Part shown: positions 9,781-18,727 of the stretch, piece by piece | How positions within the stretch are numbered: position 1 is the first letter of the stretch | How the letters are laid out: each line of letters starts with the position of its first letter | Source: CAYNZV01 sp965217095 | GTDB taxonomy: Bacteria; Latescibacterota; UBA2968; UBA8231 | DNA: 64,000 bases | Direction of reading: 5' to 3' | Assembly: GCA_965217095.1 (NCBI GenBank) | Contig: OZ244235.1 | Span: 124,001 to 188,000 of the forward strand | Notes under the pieces: generated by a model | What the model saw: the letters and a program-made list of their open reading frames with translations, nothing else | What the model was told of the DNA's origin: nothing | Database searches by the model: none | Program-made: the position numbers and the translations under genes

Positions 9781-10035
9781 TGATATCTTCAAGTTCGCAC
9801 TGCATCTCGAACAAGAAATCTTTACGATCCTGTGTTTGGACATCTTGAGGCAGAAGACCAAGAAGCCGAAACCGCCGACAATGCCGAGATACATGTTGAC
9901 ATAGAGCAGCCCGGCACAAAAAAACGGCAAGATATAATAGTATTTTGCCCACCTGTTGAGATATCGCCGCAATTCATCTTCCTCACGTTCCAGCTTTTTT
10001 TCCAGAGCGATAACCTTTTCTTCGACTTTGCTCAT
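9775..10035 (-). CDS. Small coiled-coil membrane protein
   Basis: 86 residues from MSKVEEKVIALEKKLEREED: a charged helix likely to form a coiled coil (residues 1-30) followed by two hydrophobic stretches (YYYILPFFCAGLLYVNMYLG, IVGGFGFLVFCL) and a basic tail. The start at 10035 is five bases from the stop of the preceding small gene (10040), suggesting translational coupling. The 3' end abuts the IS1380 element, so the last residues and the TAA may derive from the insertion. No family recognised. Confidence 0.5.
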   Translation of the reverse strand: MSKVEEKVIALEKKLEREEDELRRYLNRWAKYYYILPFFCAGLLYVNMYLGIVGGFGFLVFCLKMSKHRIVKISCSRCSANLKISL

Positions 10036-10039
10036 GGAC

Positions 10040-10222
10040 TCATGGTCCTGGGGAAGGAATCGGCCCAAAGGGAAAGTCAAACTCTTTGGCAGTGCCAAAG
10101 TACGTGATCACTAGGTCTGGGTAGGCGTGTACTACGTGGAAAGGCAGGCCCTGAGACACAATGGGTGGCTAGGCGCTGGCATTGGATAGGAGCAGTGCTA
10201 GACTCGCAAGTGCTAAAAGCAT
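10040..10222 (-). pseudogene. Small secreted protein with in-frame TAG after the signal peptide
   Basis: A strong ribosome site (GGTAGGAGGACATC) precedes ATG at 10222. The first 17 codons, MLLALASLALLLSNASA, are a textbook short signal peptide ending in an Ala-x-Ala cleavage site. The next codon is TAG, after which the same frame continues for 42 codons (PPIVSQGLPFHVVHAYPDLV … GPIPSPGP) to a TGA next to the start of the coiled-coil gene. A Gln codon CAG at that point would give a sensible mature N-terminus, so the TAG looks like a point change or a base-call error. No homology assigned. Confidence 0.45.
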
Positions 10223-10561
10223 GATGTCCTCCTACCTCGGGCCGTAGATTCGAGAATCGCAGAGCCTCCCTAGGAGAATAGGTTGGAGCGGACTGGGCAT
10301 GTCAATGCTCCCTCTGTCTGCGCCGTAGCACAGGCCCACGCTGCCATTACCTACTCAGCACCCAAATCTTGTTCCAAAGTACTAGGGCAGAAGACCACCC
10401 AAATCTTACCAGGCTCAGTCAGCACCGCGATGATCTTCATCCTACGCCGCAGTCCGGACGCATGGTGACATCGATGCGAAACACCCGCGCCAGCAGGGCG
10501 GCCCGGCTCAAGCTCGGCATTATCGCCGCAGGCACCGACTTCCGGCTCCGAAGAGACCGTT

Positions 10562-10870
10562 TTGCTCAACCAGGTGGATCCGAATGTTCTCGATGAGGGT
10601 CGGGCCGTGGATATCGAGCTCGAACCCGGAGATATTTCCGCACATCATCCACTCGTTCTGCACGGTTCTGAACCCAACACCAGTGAGCGCTGGCGGCGCG
10701 GTGGTTCGATTCAGTATATGCCCTCCACTACCCAGGTCACCAAGGAGGACTGGCCGTGCCTCTTTCTTTTCCGGAGCGAAGCCGCCGATGGTATTAACGT
10801 GTATCATCCCTTCCCCGAGTACTTCAAGGGGGAGCACATGCCGTTCCGCGGCTGCGAGTCGTGGCCGTAG
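10562..10870 (+). pseudogene. Phytanoyl-CoA dioxygenase (PhyH) family, C-terminal fragment
   Basis: About 102 residues containing DIELEPGDISAHHPLVLHGS then EPNTSERWRRGGSIQYMP. This is the C-terminal half of the Fe(II)/2-oxoglutarate cupin core, with the distal iron-ligand His (HPLVLHGS) and the 2-oxoglutarate-binding Arg (RRGG). The iron-ligand HxD and everything before it are missing; upstream sequence in the same frame (SGSEETVLLNQVDP) shows no further similarity. Nonfunctional fragment in a region full of insertion debris. Confidence 0.7.
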
Positions 10871-11052
10871 CGACACGATGCGTAGTATCGGTCGAGTTGC
10901 CGTGTGCCCTATGGTGCGAAGACCACATCTGTCGTGCGCTCGCATCCCTGAGTAGATTTATCTCCGCAGCAACACACCCATTCAGCTTGGGCCAGATCCT
11001 CACCAGGCCATACGGAGAGCCAGAAAGCAGCGCCCTTGGTCTCCGACGGACA

Positions 11053-12468
11053 ATGACAAAGAGACGACTCCTGGCAGTCCTTCTCACGAGCGCCGCAATC
11101 GCCCTCGCGATCGGTGGCTACCTCTTTGTGCAGAAGGGCCCTCGAGAATTCGCGCTTCCTGCCATTCTGGAAGACAAAGATCCCACGATTGTCTTTCGCG
11201 TGCAGGAGGCGCTGGACGAACTTGCCGGAGAGCCGGAAAACGCGGAGTTGTGGGCACGACTGGGCTTCGTTTACGAAGCCAACGGCTTGGATTCGCTCGC
11301 GCTCGAGAGCTACGACCGCTCGCTGGCTATCGCCGACACGAGCGCCAGGGCGTGGTATCGAGTTTTCGCCGTCAGCGCCCGGCTGGGAGATGTCCAGGGC
11401 AGCGCCGAGGCGATTTCTCACGCCGTCGCACTAGCCCCTGACTTTGCGCCTGTGCGGGTGCGGTACGGTTTCTGGGCTTTGGATCAGGGCTTGATGGTAG
11501 AGGCCCGCAATTCGTTTCAGCAAGCCGTCAAAATCGATGCCTCAAACCCTGGCGGTTACTGGGGGCTGGCTCGAGTACTGTTGCTGGAACAGAAGGCGGC
11601 ACAGGCTGCCGGTCTGCTGGAACGGCTGTTGGAAGTGGGTCCTGATAGTCGCTACACCCACCAATTGCTCGGTAATGCCTATCGGCAAATGGGTAACTGG
11701 GGGAAAGCCAGAGAAGCATTGGCACGTGGCGAGGGGGCCAGGCCAGTCTGGCCCGATGCCTGGGAAAAGGAATTGGCGCGATACGAAACGGGTTTGGAGA
11801 TCGAAGTAAACCGTGCCATGGGTTTTGTCGCCCGCGGCGCACCCCAGCTGGCAATTCTGGCGCTGGAAAAGCTGCGGCAACTTCATCCGGGGAGCCTGGT
11901 TATTCCCAGGATCCTCGGAAAGGTCTTGGTGCAGGCCCAACAATGGGAGCGCGCACTTGAGGTCTATACGGCGGCGCAGCTGCGGTATCCGGACAGCGCC
12001 GAGTTACTGCAGAGCGTGGCATCTGTGCATTTCGGCATGGGCAATACGGGCCTTGCGCTCAATTACCTAGATCGCGCCCTCGCCGCAGACTCCACCCTGG
12101 CGAGCGCCCATGCTGGTATAGGCAGCATCTTTCTGCGTCAGGGAAAACTGGATCTCGCCAGCGGCGCGTTCCAGAGGGCCGCATACCTGGAGCCGCAGAA
12201 TCCCGCACATTTGCTGCAACTGGGAATGGTTTCGTGCGAGCTCCGGCGCTGGGAAGAAGGTCTGGTGACGTTCCAGCGAGTTGTCGAACTCGATTCGACC
12301 AGCCACGAGGCATATATGGGATGGGCGGTGGCGGCACGGCGGTTGGGACGCCTGCAGGATGCTGAAGCTGCGGTGCATAGAGCTCTTGCCCTGAAGCTAG
12401 ATTCCCCAGCCCTGGTTACGATGCTCGAGAGTATCCGCCAGGAGCGCACGAGAAACAAAGCGGACTGA
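11053..12468 (+). CDS. Membrane-anchored TPR protein (paralog 1)
   Basis: 471 residues from MTKRRLLAVLLTSAAIALAI; I chose this ATG because residues 6-28 form a signal anchor and the longer frame upstream is unrelated. Mature part: at least ten TPR-like helix pairs (FVYEANGLDSLALESYDRSL, LGNAYRQMGNWGKAREALAR, LQSVASVHFGMGNTGLALNY and others). A 45-residue linker before the first repeat carries PAILEDKDPTIVFRVQEALD. The protein at 17309-18715 has the same architecture and the same landmark phrases (PAVLEGKEPIVV, YEANALPALALESY, GLEVELDRA), so they are paralogs. Located just upstream of an FG-GAP protein, 41 bases apart, probably one operon. Likely a periplasmic assembly scaffold; partner unknown. 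Confidence 0.8.
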   Translation: MTKRRLLAVLLTSAAIALAIGGYLFVQKGPREFALPAILEDKDPTIVFRVQEALDELAGEPENAELWARLGFVYEANGLDSLALESYDRSLAIADTSARAWYRVFAVSARLGDVQGSAEAISHAVALAPDFAPVRVRYGFWALDQGLMVEARNSFQQAVKIDASNPGGYWGLARVLLLEQKAAQAAGLLERLLEVGPDSRYTHQLLGNAYRQMGNWGKAREALARGEGARPVWPDAWEKELARYETGLEIEVNRAMGFVARGAPQLAILALEKLRQLHPGSLVIPRILGKVLVQAQQWERALEVYTAAQLRYPDSAELLQSVASVHFGMGNTGLALNYLDRALAADSTLASAHAGIGSIFLRQGKLDLASGAFQRAAYLEPQNPAHLLQLGMVSCELRRWEEGLVTFQRVVELDSTSHEAYMGWAVAARRLGRLQDAEAAVHRALALKLDSPALVTMLESIRQERTRNKAD

Positions 12469-12509
12469 CTGGGCCGACTTCCCAACCTGTGCTCGCCAAC
12501 CACTCGACC

Positions 12510-14213
12510 ATGCCGCCCTTGCCTTTCCGATACGCTGTTGCCACTTGCATGATATTTTGCGCTTGCAGCAGCGAAATCGAACCGCCGCAATCGGATATCG
12601 ACCGCAGCAACACAACAGCGCCGCCCTGGTTTGCAGACGTGGCAACGGAACGAGGCATTCGCTTTGCTTTCGACTCAGGGCACCGCGATCGCCATTATCT
12701 ACCCGAGATCATGGCGGGGGGCGCGGCTCTTTTCGACATGGACAATGACGGCGACCTGGATGCCTACATGGTCCAGGCCGGAAATCTTGATGACCCGACC
12801 GACCAGCGACCGGGGAATCAGCTATTCCGCAATAACGGCGAGGGGTTCTTTGTCAACGCAACGCCAGGCAGCGGCAGCGATGATCGGGGCTACGGTATGG
12901 GGGTTTGTGTCGGCGACTACGATGCCGACGGTGACGCCGACCTCTATGTCACCAACGTCGGCCCCAATGTCCTGCTCCAGAACCTGGGTGAAGCTCGTTT
13001 TTCTGACCTTTCGCGAGCAGCTGCGGTTGACGACCCGGAGTGGGGAACGGGTGCCGTGTTCCTCGACTTCGATATCGACGGCGACTTGGATCTCTTCGTG
13101 GTGAACTATCTCCACTGGACGGTCGAATCTGACAAAGAGTGCGTCACCGTTCTTGGCGAGCCCGACTATTGTGGCCCAACCAACTACAATACCCCGCTGC
13201 CCGACGCGCTCTTTCGCAATAACGGCAACGGTACTTTCGCCGACGTGAGGACGGAAGCGGGGTTGGCAGCAGCGTACGGGAACGGGCTCGGCGTTATCAG
13301 TGGTGATTTCGATGATGATGGCTGGACGGACATCTTTGTGGCTAATGACGCGACCAAAAACCAGTTGTGGATGAACCAGCTCAACGGCACATTCATAGAT
13401 GAAGCCGTCCTGCGCGGCTGTGCCGTGGACGACAGCGCTGGTCCCAAATCGTGCATGGGGGTCAACGCCGTCGATATCGACGACAACGGTACCCTCGACC
13501 TGCATGTAGTGAATATGGAAACGCAGACTGACTCGTTCTATCGCAATCAGGGCGAGTACTTCTCGGACGTCACGGCCACCACCGGACTGGCCCTGGGCAC
13601 GCCGATATTCACCCGGTTCGGGACGGGAATACTCGATCTGGACAATGACGGCTGGCTGGATCTGTATTCCGTTGCCGGTCGCATCTTCATGAACAACCCC
13701 AAGCTCTACTCGTCGGACCCCTTCGCCGAACCAAATATCCTCTTTCGCGGGCAGCCCGGGGCGCGTTTCGAGCAAGTTCTGCCGCAGGGCGGTACGGAGG
13801 AACTGTTGGTGGGCACCAGCCGGGCGGCCGCGTTCGGTGACGTGGACAACGACGGCGGTATGGATGTCCTCGTAGTCAATCGCGACGCACCTGCCTTATT
13901 CCTACGCAATATCGTGGAGGATCGGGGCAACTGGTTGATACTCCAGGTGGTGGAATCAACCGGCAGTGCTGCGGAGGGAGCTCGAGTCGTCTTCCAGATG
14001 GGTTCGCAGCGGAAGCGGCGGGATGTGCGTACGGCGTATAGTTATCTGTCCGCCAATGATCCGCGAATCCACATCGGGCTCGGCGCAGAAGCCCGGGTGT
14101 CTGAAGTGGAAGTGCGGTGGACCGACGGCGAGGTAGAGCTTTATGGAGAGTACGAAGCGAATCAGATCGTGCATCTGGCGCGTGGAAAAGGGCTGTCGGC
14201 GGCGGTAGAATGA
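12510..14213 (+). CDS. FG-GAP/ASPIC-UnbV lipoprotein (CRTAC1-like)
   Basis: 567 residues from the ATG at 12510 (GTG at 12489 would add 7). N-terminal segment MPPLPFRYAVATCMIFCACS looks like a lipoprotein signal with Cys after the hydrophobic core. Repeated calcium-binding FG-GAP blades: FDMDNDGDLDAYM, GDYDADGDADLYV, LDFDIDGDLDLFV, GDFDDDGWTDIFV, VDIDDNGTLDLHV, LDLDNDGWLDLYS and GDVDNDGGMDVLV (seven). The C-terminus is ASPIC/UnbV-like (ARVVFQMGSQRKRRDVRTAY, HIGLGAEARVSEVEVRWTDG). Beta-propeller proteins of this type are exported and thought to act in adhesion or as enzyme scaffolds. Likely cotranscribed with the TPR gene before it and the isomerase after it. Confidence 0.85.
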   Translation: MPPLPFRYAVATCMIFCACSSEIEPPQSDIDRSNTTAPPWFADVATERGIRFAFDSGHRDRHYLPEIMAGGAALFDMDNDGDLDAYMVQAGNLDDPTDQRPGNQLFRNNGEGFFVNATPGSGSDDRGYGMGVCVGDYDADGDADLYVTNVGPNVLLQNLGEARFSDLSRAAAVDDPEWGTGAVFLDFDIDGDLDLFVVNYLHWTVESDKECVTVLGEPDYCGPTNYNTPLPDALFRNNGNGTFADVRTEAGLAAAYGNGLGVISGDFDDDGWTDIFVANDATKNQLWMNQLNGTFIDEAVLRGCAVDDSAGPKSCMGVNAVDIDDNGTLDLHVVNMETQTDSFYRNQGEYFSDVTATTGLALGTPIFTRFGTGILDLDNDGWLDLYSVAGRIFMNNPKLYSSDPFAEPNILFRGQPGARFEQVLPQGGTEELLVGTSRAAAFGDVDNDGGMDVLVVNRDAPALFLRNIVEDRGNWLILQVVESTGSAAEGARVVFQMGSQRKRRDVRTAYSYLSANDPRIHIGLGAEARVSEVEVRWTDGEVELYGEYEANQIVHLARGKGLSAAVE

Positions 14214-14235
14214 CGGGAAACGACAGGAGGATATG

Positions 14236-15072
14236 ATGAGGTTCAGTCCCATGGTGGCTATTCCCAAGAATAGTGCGGATACGAACCTTCTTGTGCAGGC
14301 GGTAGATCAGTTCTCGGCAAAGACGATATCTACCTATACTGGCGGAGACTGGTCCGACCATGATGTTGTTCAGGCCCGAAAGATACTTGATGATTGCGGA
14401 ATCTCAGTTGGCGAATTCTGCTGGCTGAGAGTTGATCTCAACGTCTCCTTGAGTGAGCAGACGGAGAAATTCAAACGACACCTGTCGCATGGCGCGATGC
14501 TCAAGGCCCATTGTGCCGGATTTGCCATCAAACCGGAAGGAGCCCATCCCTTCGATCCTGTGACCGAAAACAATTGGAGCCGCGACACCTGGCTCCGGTG
14601 TATCGATCGAGTCGCCGTTTTGTTACAGATAGCTCAGGAGCAGGATATTGTTGTTGCGGCACATCCGCACCTTATCACGCCGCTGAATTCGGTCGCTCGC
14701 TTTCGGGAATTATTAGGCAGTTTCAGTAGCAATCACCTCAAGGTCCTTTTCGATCCCGTCAATCTTGTCCATCCGGCAGATGTCTTCAACACCTCTCAGG
14801 TCATCAACGACCTCTTTGACACCCTCCATGAAGATATAGTAGCCATTCACACCAAAGACATCCTGTTGACTCATGGTTCGGGAGGTCTGCTTCAATTGGA
14901 GGAAACCATTCCTGGACGCGGCGTGCTCGACTACAAAGTCCTGCTGCGGAGAGCCAGCGCCCTCGCGCCCGAGGTAACGCTGCAAGTGGAACATTTCGAA
15001 GGAGAAGACATCGTCGAAGGCCAGAACTTTATATTGAGTGTTGCCAGGGAATTGAGTCTCACGATCAGTTGA
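14236..15072 (+). CDS. Sugar phosphate isomerase/epimerase (xylose-isomerase-like TIM barrel)
   Basis: 278 residues. AGGAGG at 14225-14230 fits the second of two adjacent ATGs (14236) better than 14233, hence this start. AP-endonuclease-2/xylose-isomerase-like TIM barrel: strand ends carry the usual metal-ligand candidates, His in VVAAHPHLI, Asp in KVLFDPVNLV, His in VAIHTKDILL, and Glu in VTLQVEHFEGED. The GRGVLDYKVLLRRASAL segment (G-x-G-x-x-D/N-Y/W) is the standard strand-7/8 signature. Such enzymes are common in Latescibacterota next to sugar dehydrogenases. Substrate not predictable. Confidence 0.8.
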   Translation: MRFSPMVAIPKNSADTNLLVQAVDQFSAKTISTYTGGDWSDHDVVQARKILDDCGISVGEFCWLRVDLNVSLSEQTEKFKRHLSHGAMLKAHCAGFAIKPEGAHPFDPVTENNWSRDTWLRCIDRVAVLLQIAQEQDIVVAAHPHLITPLNSVARFRELLGSFSSNHLKVLFDPVNLVHPADVFNTSQVINDLFDTLHEDIVAIHTKDILLTHGSGGLLQLEETIPGRGVLDYKVLLRRASALAPEVTLQVEHFEGEDIVEGQNFILSVARELSLTIS

Positions 15073-15088
15073 AGCGAACCATGCAGCC

Positions 15089-17239
15089 ATGTATCCATCC
15101 CAACGGACTTTTATGATCTGCCTGACCTCAAGCAACTTCCGGGCGAACCTCCGTGCTTTGCGGGGATTCGTCCTGGCGACTATGGGCCTGCTCATCTGGT
15201 ACGGATGCGATCGCGAGCCAGAGCCCTCAGCTCAACAGCTCCCATCCGTCGGATCCGAAGTTGATTCAACCGCGCTGACGGATGAAGACGGCCACCACCG
15301 CATGCTTGCCGAACTGCGGCACTTCGCAGCTCGAAGTCCGCGCGAGCATCCCATTCTGGGCAACATGGTGGCTCGCGACTACCGCCGGCGCTTGGACGAA
15401 CTGGCGTCGGCTCGGGCTCCCTCCGTGCCACTGGAATCAGCCTTACTCTGGCGGGCGCGGCTGGGCCATGCCGAACTTCGTCCGGGCAATCTGGACGAAG
15501 GGCTGCGACACCTGACTACGGTACACTTGCATCAGAAGCGGGCGAGCGAAAGGGGAACGCTGTCGCCAGAACTGGCCGCTGCCGCCGCCTTCCGACTTGG
15601 CGTGGGCTACATGAGATTGGGCGAGACGGAGAACTGCATCCACCACTACTCGCCCGACAGCTGCCTGTTGCCCATAAGGGGTGACGGCATTCACAAGAAG
15701 CAGCGCGGGTCGAGAAATGCCATCATCTACTTCGCTGAAGCAATGCAAAAGGTCCGGGTTAACTCTTCCCTCTACCTGAAAGCACAGTGGCTGCTCAACA
15801 TCATGTATATGACTATTGGCGGCTATCCCGAAGAGGTCCCTCCGGAGTACTTGATTGAATGGAAGTTCTTCGAGTCAGAGCAGCCATTCCCCCGGTTCGC
15901 CAACGTGGCTCCCAAGCTCGGATTGAGCACATTCGACGGGCTTGGCGGCGCGATCATTGACGATTTCACCGGTGACAACTATCTCGACATTGTGGTGTCG
16001 ACGTGGGATCCTAACGAGCAGATGCATTTCTTTCGGAACAACCGCGATGGCACCTTTACCGAGCTTACCGAACAGGCAAATCTGATGGGTCTGGTCGGTG
16101 CCAATAATCTGGTCCAGGCCGACTACGACAACGACGGCGATGTAGACATCCTGATGCTGCGCGGCGGCTGGATGCGCCAATTCGGCCAGGTTCCCAACTC
16201 GCTGCTGCGCAACAACGGGGACGAGACCTTTACCGACGTGACCTTTGTGGCGGGTCTCGGTGATGTCCACTATCCGACGCAGACCGGAGCCTTTGCCGAC
16301 TACGACAACGACGGCGACCTCGATCTGTACATCGGGAACGACGCCTTCGACGCCTCCTTCAGGCCGCCGTGCCAGCTCTTCCGCAACAACGGCGACGGCA
16401 CGTTCACGGACCTCGCCCCGACCCTCGACGTCGCTCATCCTATCATGAGTTTCCCCATGTGGTTCTGGGACTATGACAACGATGGCATGCTCGACATTTA
16501 CGTCGGTAGCTACGATTGGGACGGTGGCAATCTTGGCGAAGTGGTGGCCAGCATTCTCGGCATGCTGGTGGGCTATGAGCTCGGCCGTCTGTATCGCAAC
16601 GACGGCAAAGGAGGTTTCCGGGAGGTCGCCAAAGACCTCAATCTGGGGCAACTTACCCGACCCATGGGTTCCAACTTCGGTGATCTGGACAACGACGGCT
16701 TTCTCGATTTCTACCTCGGGACTGGCTACCCGGACTATGAATCGCTGATGCCCAACGTTATGTATCTGAGTTAGGGCGGCAAGGGCTTCGTGGACGTAAC
16801 CAGCGCGGGTGGATTTGGGAACATTCAGAAAGGCCATGGGGTCGCTTTTGCAGATCTCGACAACGACGGTGACCAGGACGTCTTTGAGCAGCTGGGAGGA
16901 TTCCTACCGGGCGACAAGTACTTCAACGCACTCTACGAGAACCCTGGTTTTGGCAACCGCTGGATCGGAATCAAGCTCATCGGGGTTCACACCAATCGCT
17001 CGGCGATTGGTGCGCGTATACGAATTTTGCTGCAAGAGAATGACCGGCAACAGTCAATCTTCAAACACGTCAACTCTGGCGGCAGCTTTGGCGCCAACCC
17101 TTTGCGGCAGACGATCGGTCTGGGATCGGCTCCCGGGATTGACCTGCTGGAAGTCTATTGGCCCACTTCCGGGCTCACCGATACCTTCCGCGATGTGGCC
17201 GTGGACCAGTTCATCCAGATCACCGAAGGTTCAGGCTAA
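15089..17239 (+). pseudogene. FG-GAP/ASPIC-UnbV lipoprotein with in-frame TAG
   Basis: One continuous frame of 716 codons interrupted only by TAG at 16772-16774. Before it: a hydrophobic N-terminus ending in a lipobox-like Leu-Ile-Trp-Tyr-Gly-Cys, a ~190-residue helical TPR-like region, then blades IDDFTGDNYLDIVV, ADYDNDGDVDILM, ADYDNDGDLDLYI, WDYDNDGMLDIYV and GDLDNDGFLDFYL. After it: GGKGFVDVTSAGGFGNIQKG, one more blade (ADLDNDGDQDVFE) and a complete ASPIC/UnbV domain. Both sides are well conserved in style, so the stop is recent, a sequencing error, or read through. Same domain logic as the gene at 12.5 kb, with an added N-terminal helical region. Confidence 0.8.
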
Positions 17240-17308
17240 TACAGCCGTCTTGCTATCGACCCGGTGAAATTGGGCTCGCCTCCGTGAGTGTTGCCAGCGC
17301 CGCGGGTG

Positions 17309-18715
17309 CTATTTGTCTACTCTTCGGGCCCTCTGTTCCCGCAGATCCCGCAGCAAAACATCAAGCCGCGGATTGAGCGCACTGGCCTTTTCGAATGCGG
17401 CTTCGGCTTCATCCAGCGCGCCGAGCTTTTTCTGAGCTTCGCCGATGGCTACGTAGGCGACGGTGAAAGCCGAGTCGAGCTCGACGGCCCGCATAAGATT
17501 GGCGAGCCCAGCCTCTCTTTCGCCCTCTGCCCACTGGACCATTCCGAGCTGCAGATGCAGCTCGGCGTTCTGCGGGTCGTACAGGCGCGCCTGCTGATAG
17601 ACCTCGATTGCTTCCCGCAACCTGCGCGTCCCCTTCAGTATCGCGCCCTTCTTCTCGAGCGCGTCTGCCGCCCTTGGCTCGAGAGCGATTGTTTCGTCGA
17701 GGTGTACCAGCGCCTGGGTTGAATCCTGGAGTGCGAGATATGCCAGGGCCAGATTGTAATGCAGGTTGGCGTCTCTGGGATACTTTTCCAATTCAGGGCC
17801 GTAGACCTCGAGAGCCCGTTGATAGCGGCCCTGTCTGACATACGCGGCTCCCAGGTTGTTCAGGACGGATAGCTCATCGGGGTAGAGCTGGCGCAGTTTC
17901 TCCAGCGCCCCGATGGATTCATTCAGGCGCCCAACCTGAAAGAGTGCGGTGGCCCGGTCGAGCTCTACTTCCAGACCCGTCCGATAGCGCGTCATTTCTA
18001 CGTCCCAGTCATCGTGCCACACAGGTGCGCTGCCGGCGCCCAACTCCAGCTCGGCCGCCGCGGCCCCCCAGCGCCCCAGCTGGCGGTACGCCGTTCCGAG
18101 CAGATGGTGAGCGTAAGCATCGTCGGGCCACTTCTCTACCAGATCCTCCAGCACTTCTGCGGCCCGCAGTGGCTGCCCCTCCTGCATTAGCACCCGCGCC
18201 AGCCCCCACCAGCCGGCCGGCTCCCTGCCATCTATCTCGACGGCGCGCTCGAACCACTGGCGCGCATCCCCCAGGCTGCCTTGATCCAGATACCAGAAAC
18301 CCAGGCGCCAGCTGATGGTAACGAACTCGGGCACCAATTCGGCGACGCGAAGGCCGGCTTCGATGGCGCCGCTGCGATCCCCCAGGCTCATCTGCACTCG
18401 TGCCAGCCGGTACCACGCCTTGGCAAACGTATCGTCGATATCCAGGGCGCGCTGGTAACTCTCCAGGGCGAGAGCGGGCAGGGCATTCGCCTCGTAGACG
18501 TAGCCGAGCATCAGCCAGGCTCCCGGCTCCTCGGGTGCTGCCGAGACTTTCTTGATCGTCTCCTCTGCCAGCGCTACAACGATCGGCTCTTTGCCCTCAA
18601 GCACCGCGGGTAGAGATAGGTCCACAAGTTGAGACCGCCAGCGCCAGTAGCTGCCACCGGCGGCAGCTACCACGACGATAAGCGCGATGACGAGGCCAGC
18701 TCTACGAAATTGCAT
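17309..18715 (-). CDS. Membrane-anchored TPR protein (paralog 2)
   Basis: 468 residues; N-terminus MQFRRAGLVIALIVVVAAAG is a signal anchor. Ten or more TPR units, for example WLMLGYVYEANALPALALES, LLGTAYRQLGRWGAAAAELE, NNLGAAYVRQGRYQRALEVY and AYVAIGEAQKKLGALDEAEA. Clear paralog of the plus-strand gene at 11053-12468 with the same spacing between landmark phrases. The start is 12 bases after the stop of the outer-membrane protein gene upstream on the same strand, so they form an operon. The 3' end converges with the FG-GAP gene with about 70 bases between them. Confidence 0.85.
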   Translation of the reverse strand: MQFRRAGLVIALIVVVAAAGGSYWRWRSQLVDLSLPAVLEGKEPIVVALAEETIKKVSAAPEEPGAWLMLGYVYEANALPALALESYQRALDIDDTFAKAWYRLARVQMSLGDRSGAIEAGLRVAELVPEFVTISWRLGFWYLDQGSLGDARQWFERAVEIDGREPAGWWGLARVLMQEGQPLRAAEVLEDLVEKWPDDAYAHHLLGTAYRQLGRWGAAAAELELGAGSAPVWHDDWDVEMTRYRTGLEVELDRATALFQVGRLNESIGALEKLRQLYPDELSVLNNLGAAYVRQGRYQRALEVYGPELEKYPRDANLHYNLALAYLALQDSTQALVHLDETIALEPRAADALEKKGAILKGTRRLREAIEVYQQARLYDPQNAELHLQLGMVQWAEGEREAGLANLMRAVELDSAFTVAYVAIGEAQKKLGALDEAEAAFEKASALNPRLDVLLRDLREQRARRVDK

Positions 18716-18727
18716 AGTGTTCCGGAA

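Noticed and set aside
10351..10480. Minus-strand RRRMKIIAVLTEPGKI resembles the end of IS91/IS801-type transposase neighbours
   Set aside because: Only about 16 matching-looking residues, no flanking element, no terminal sequences; too short to call.
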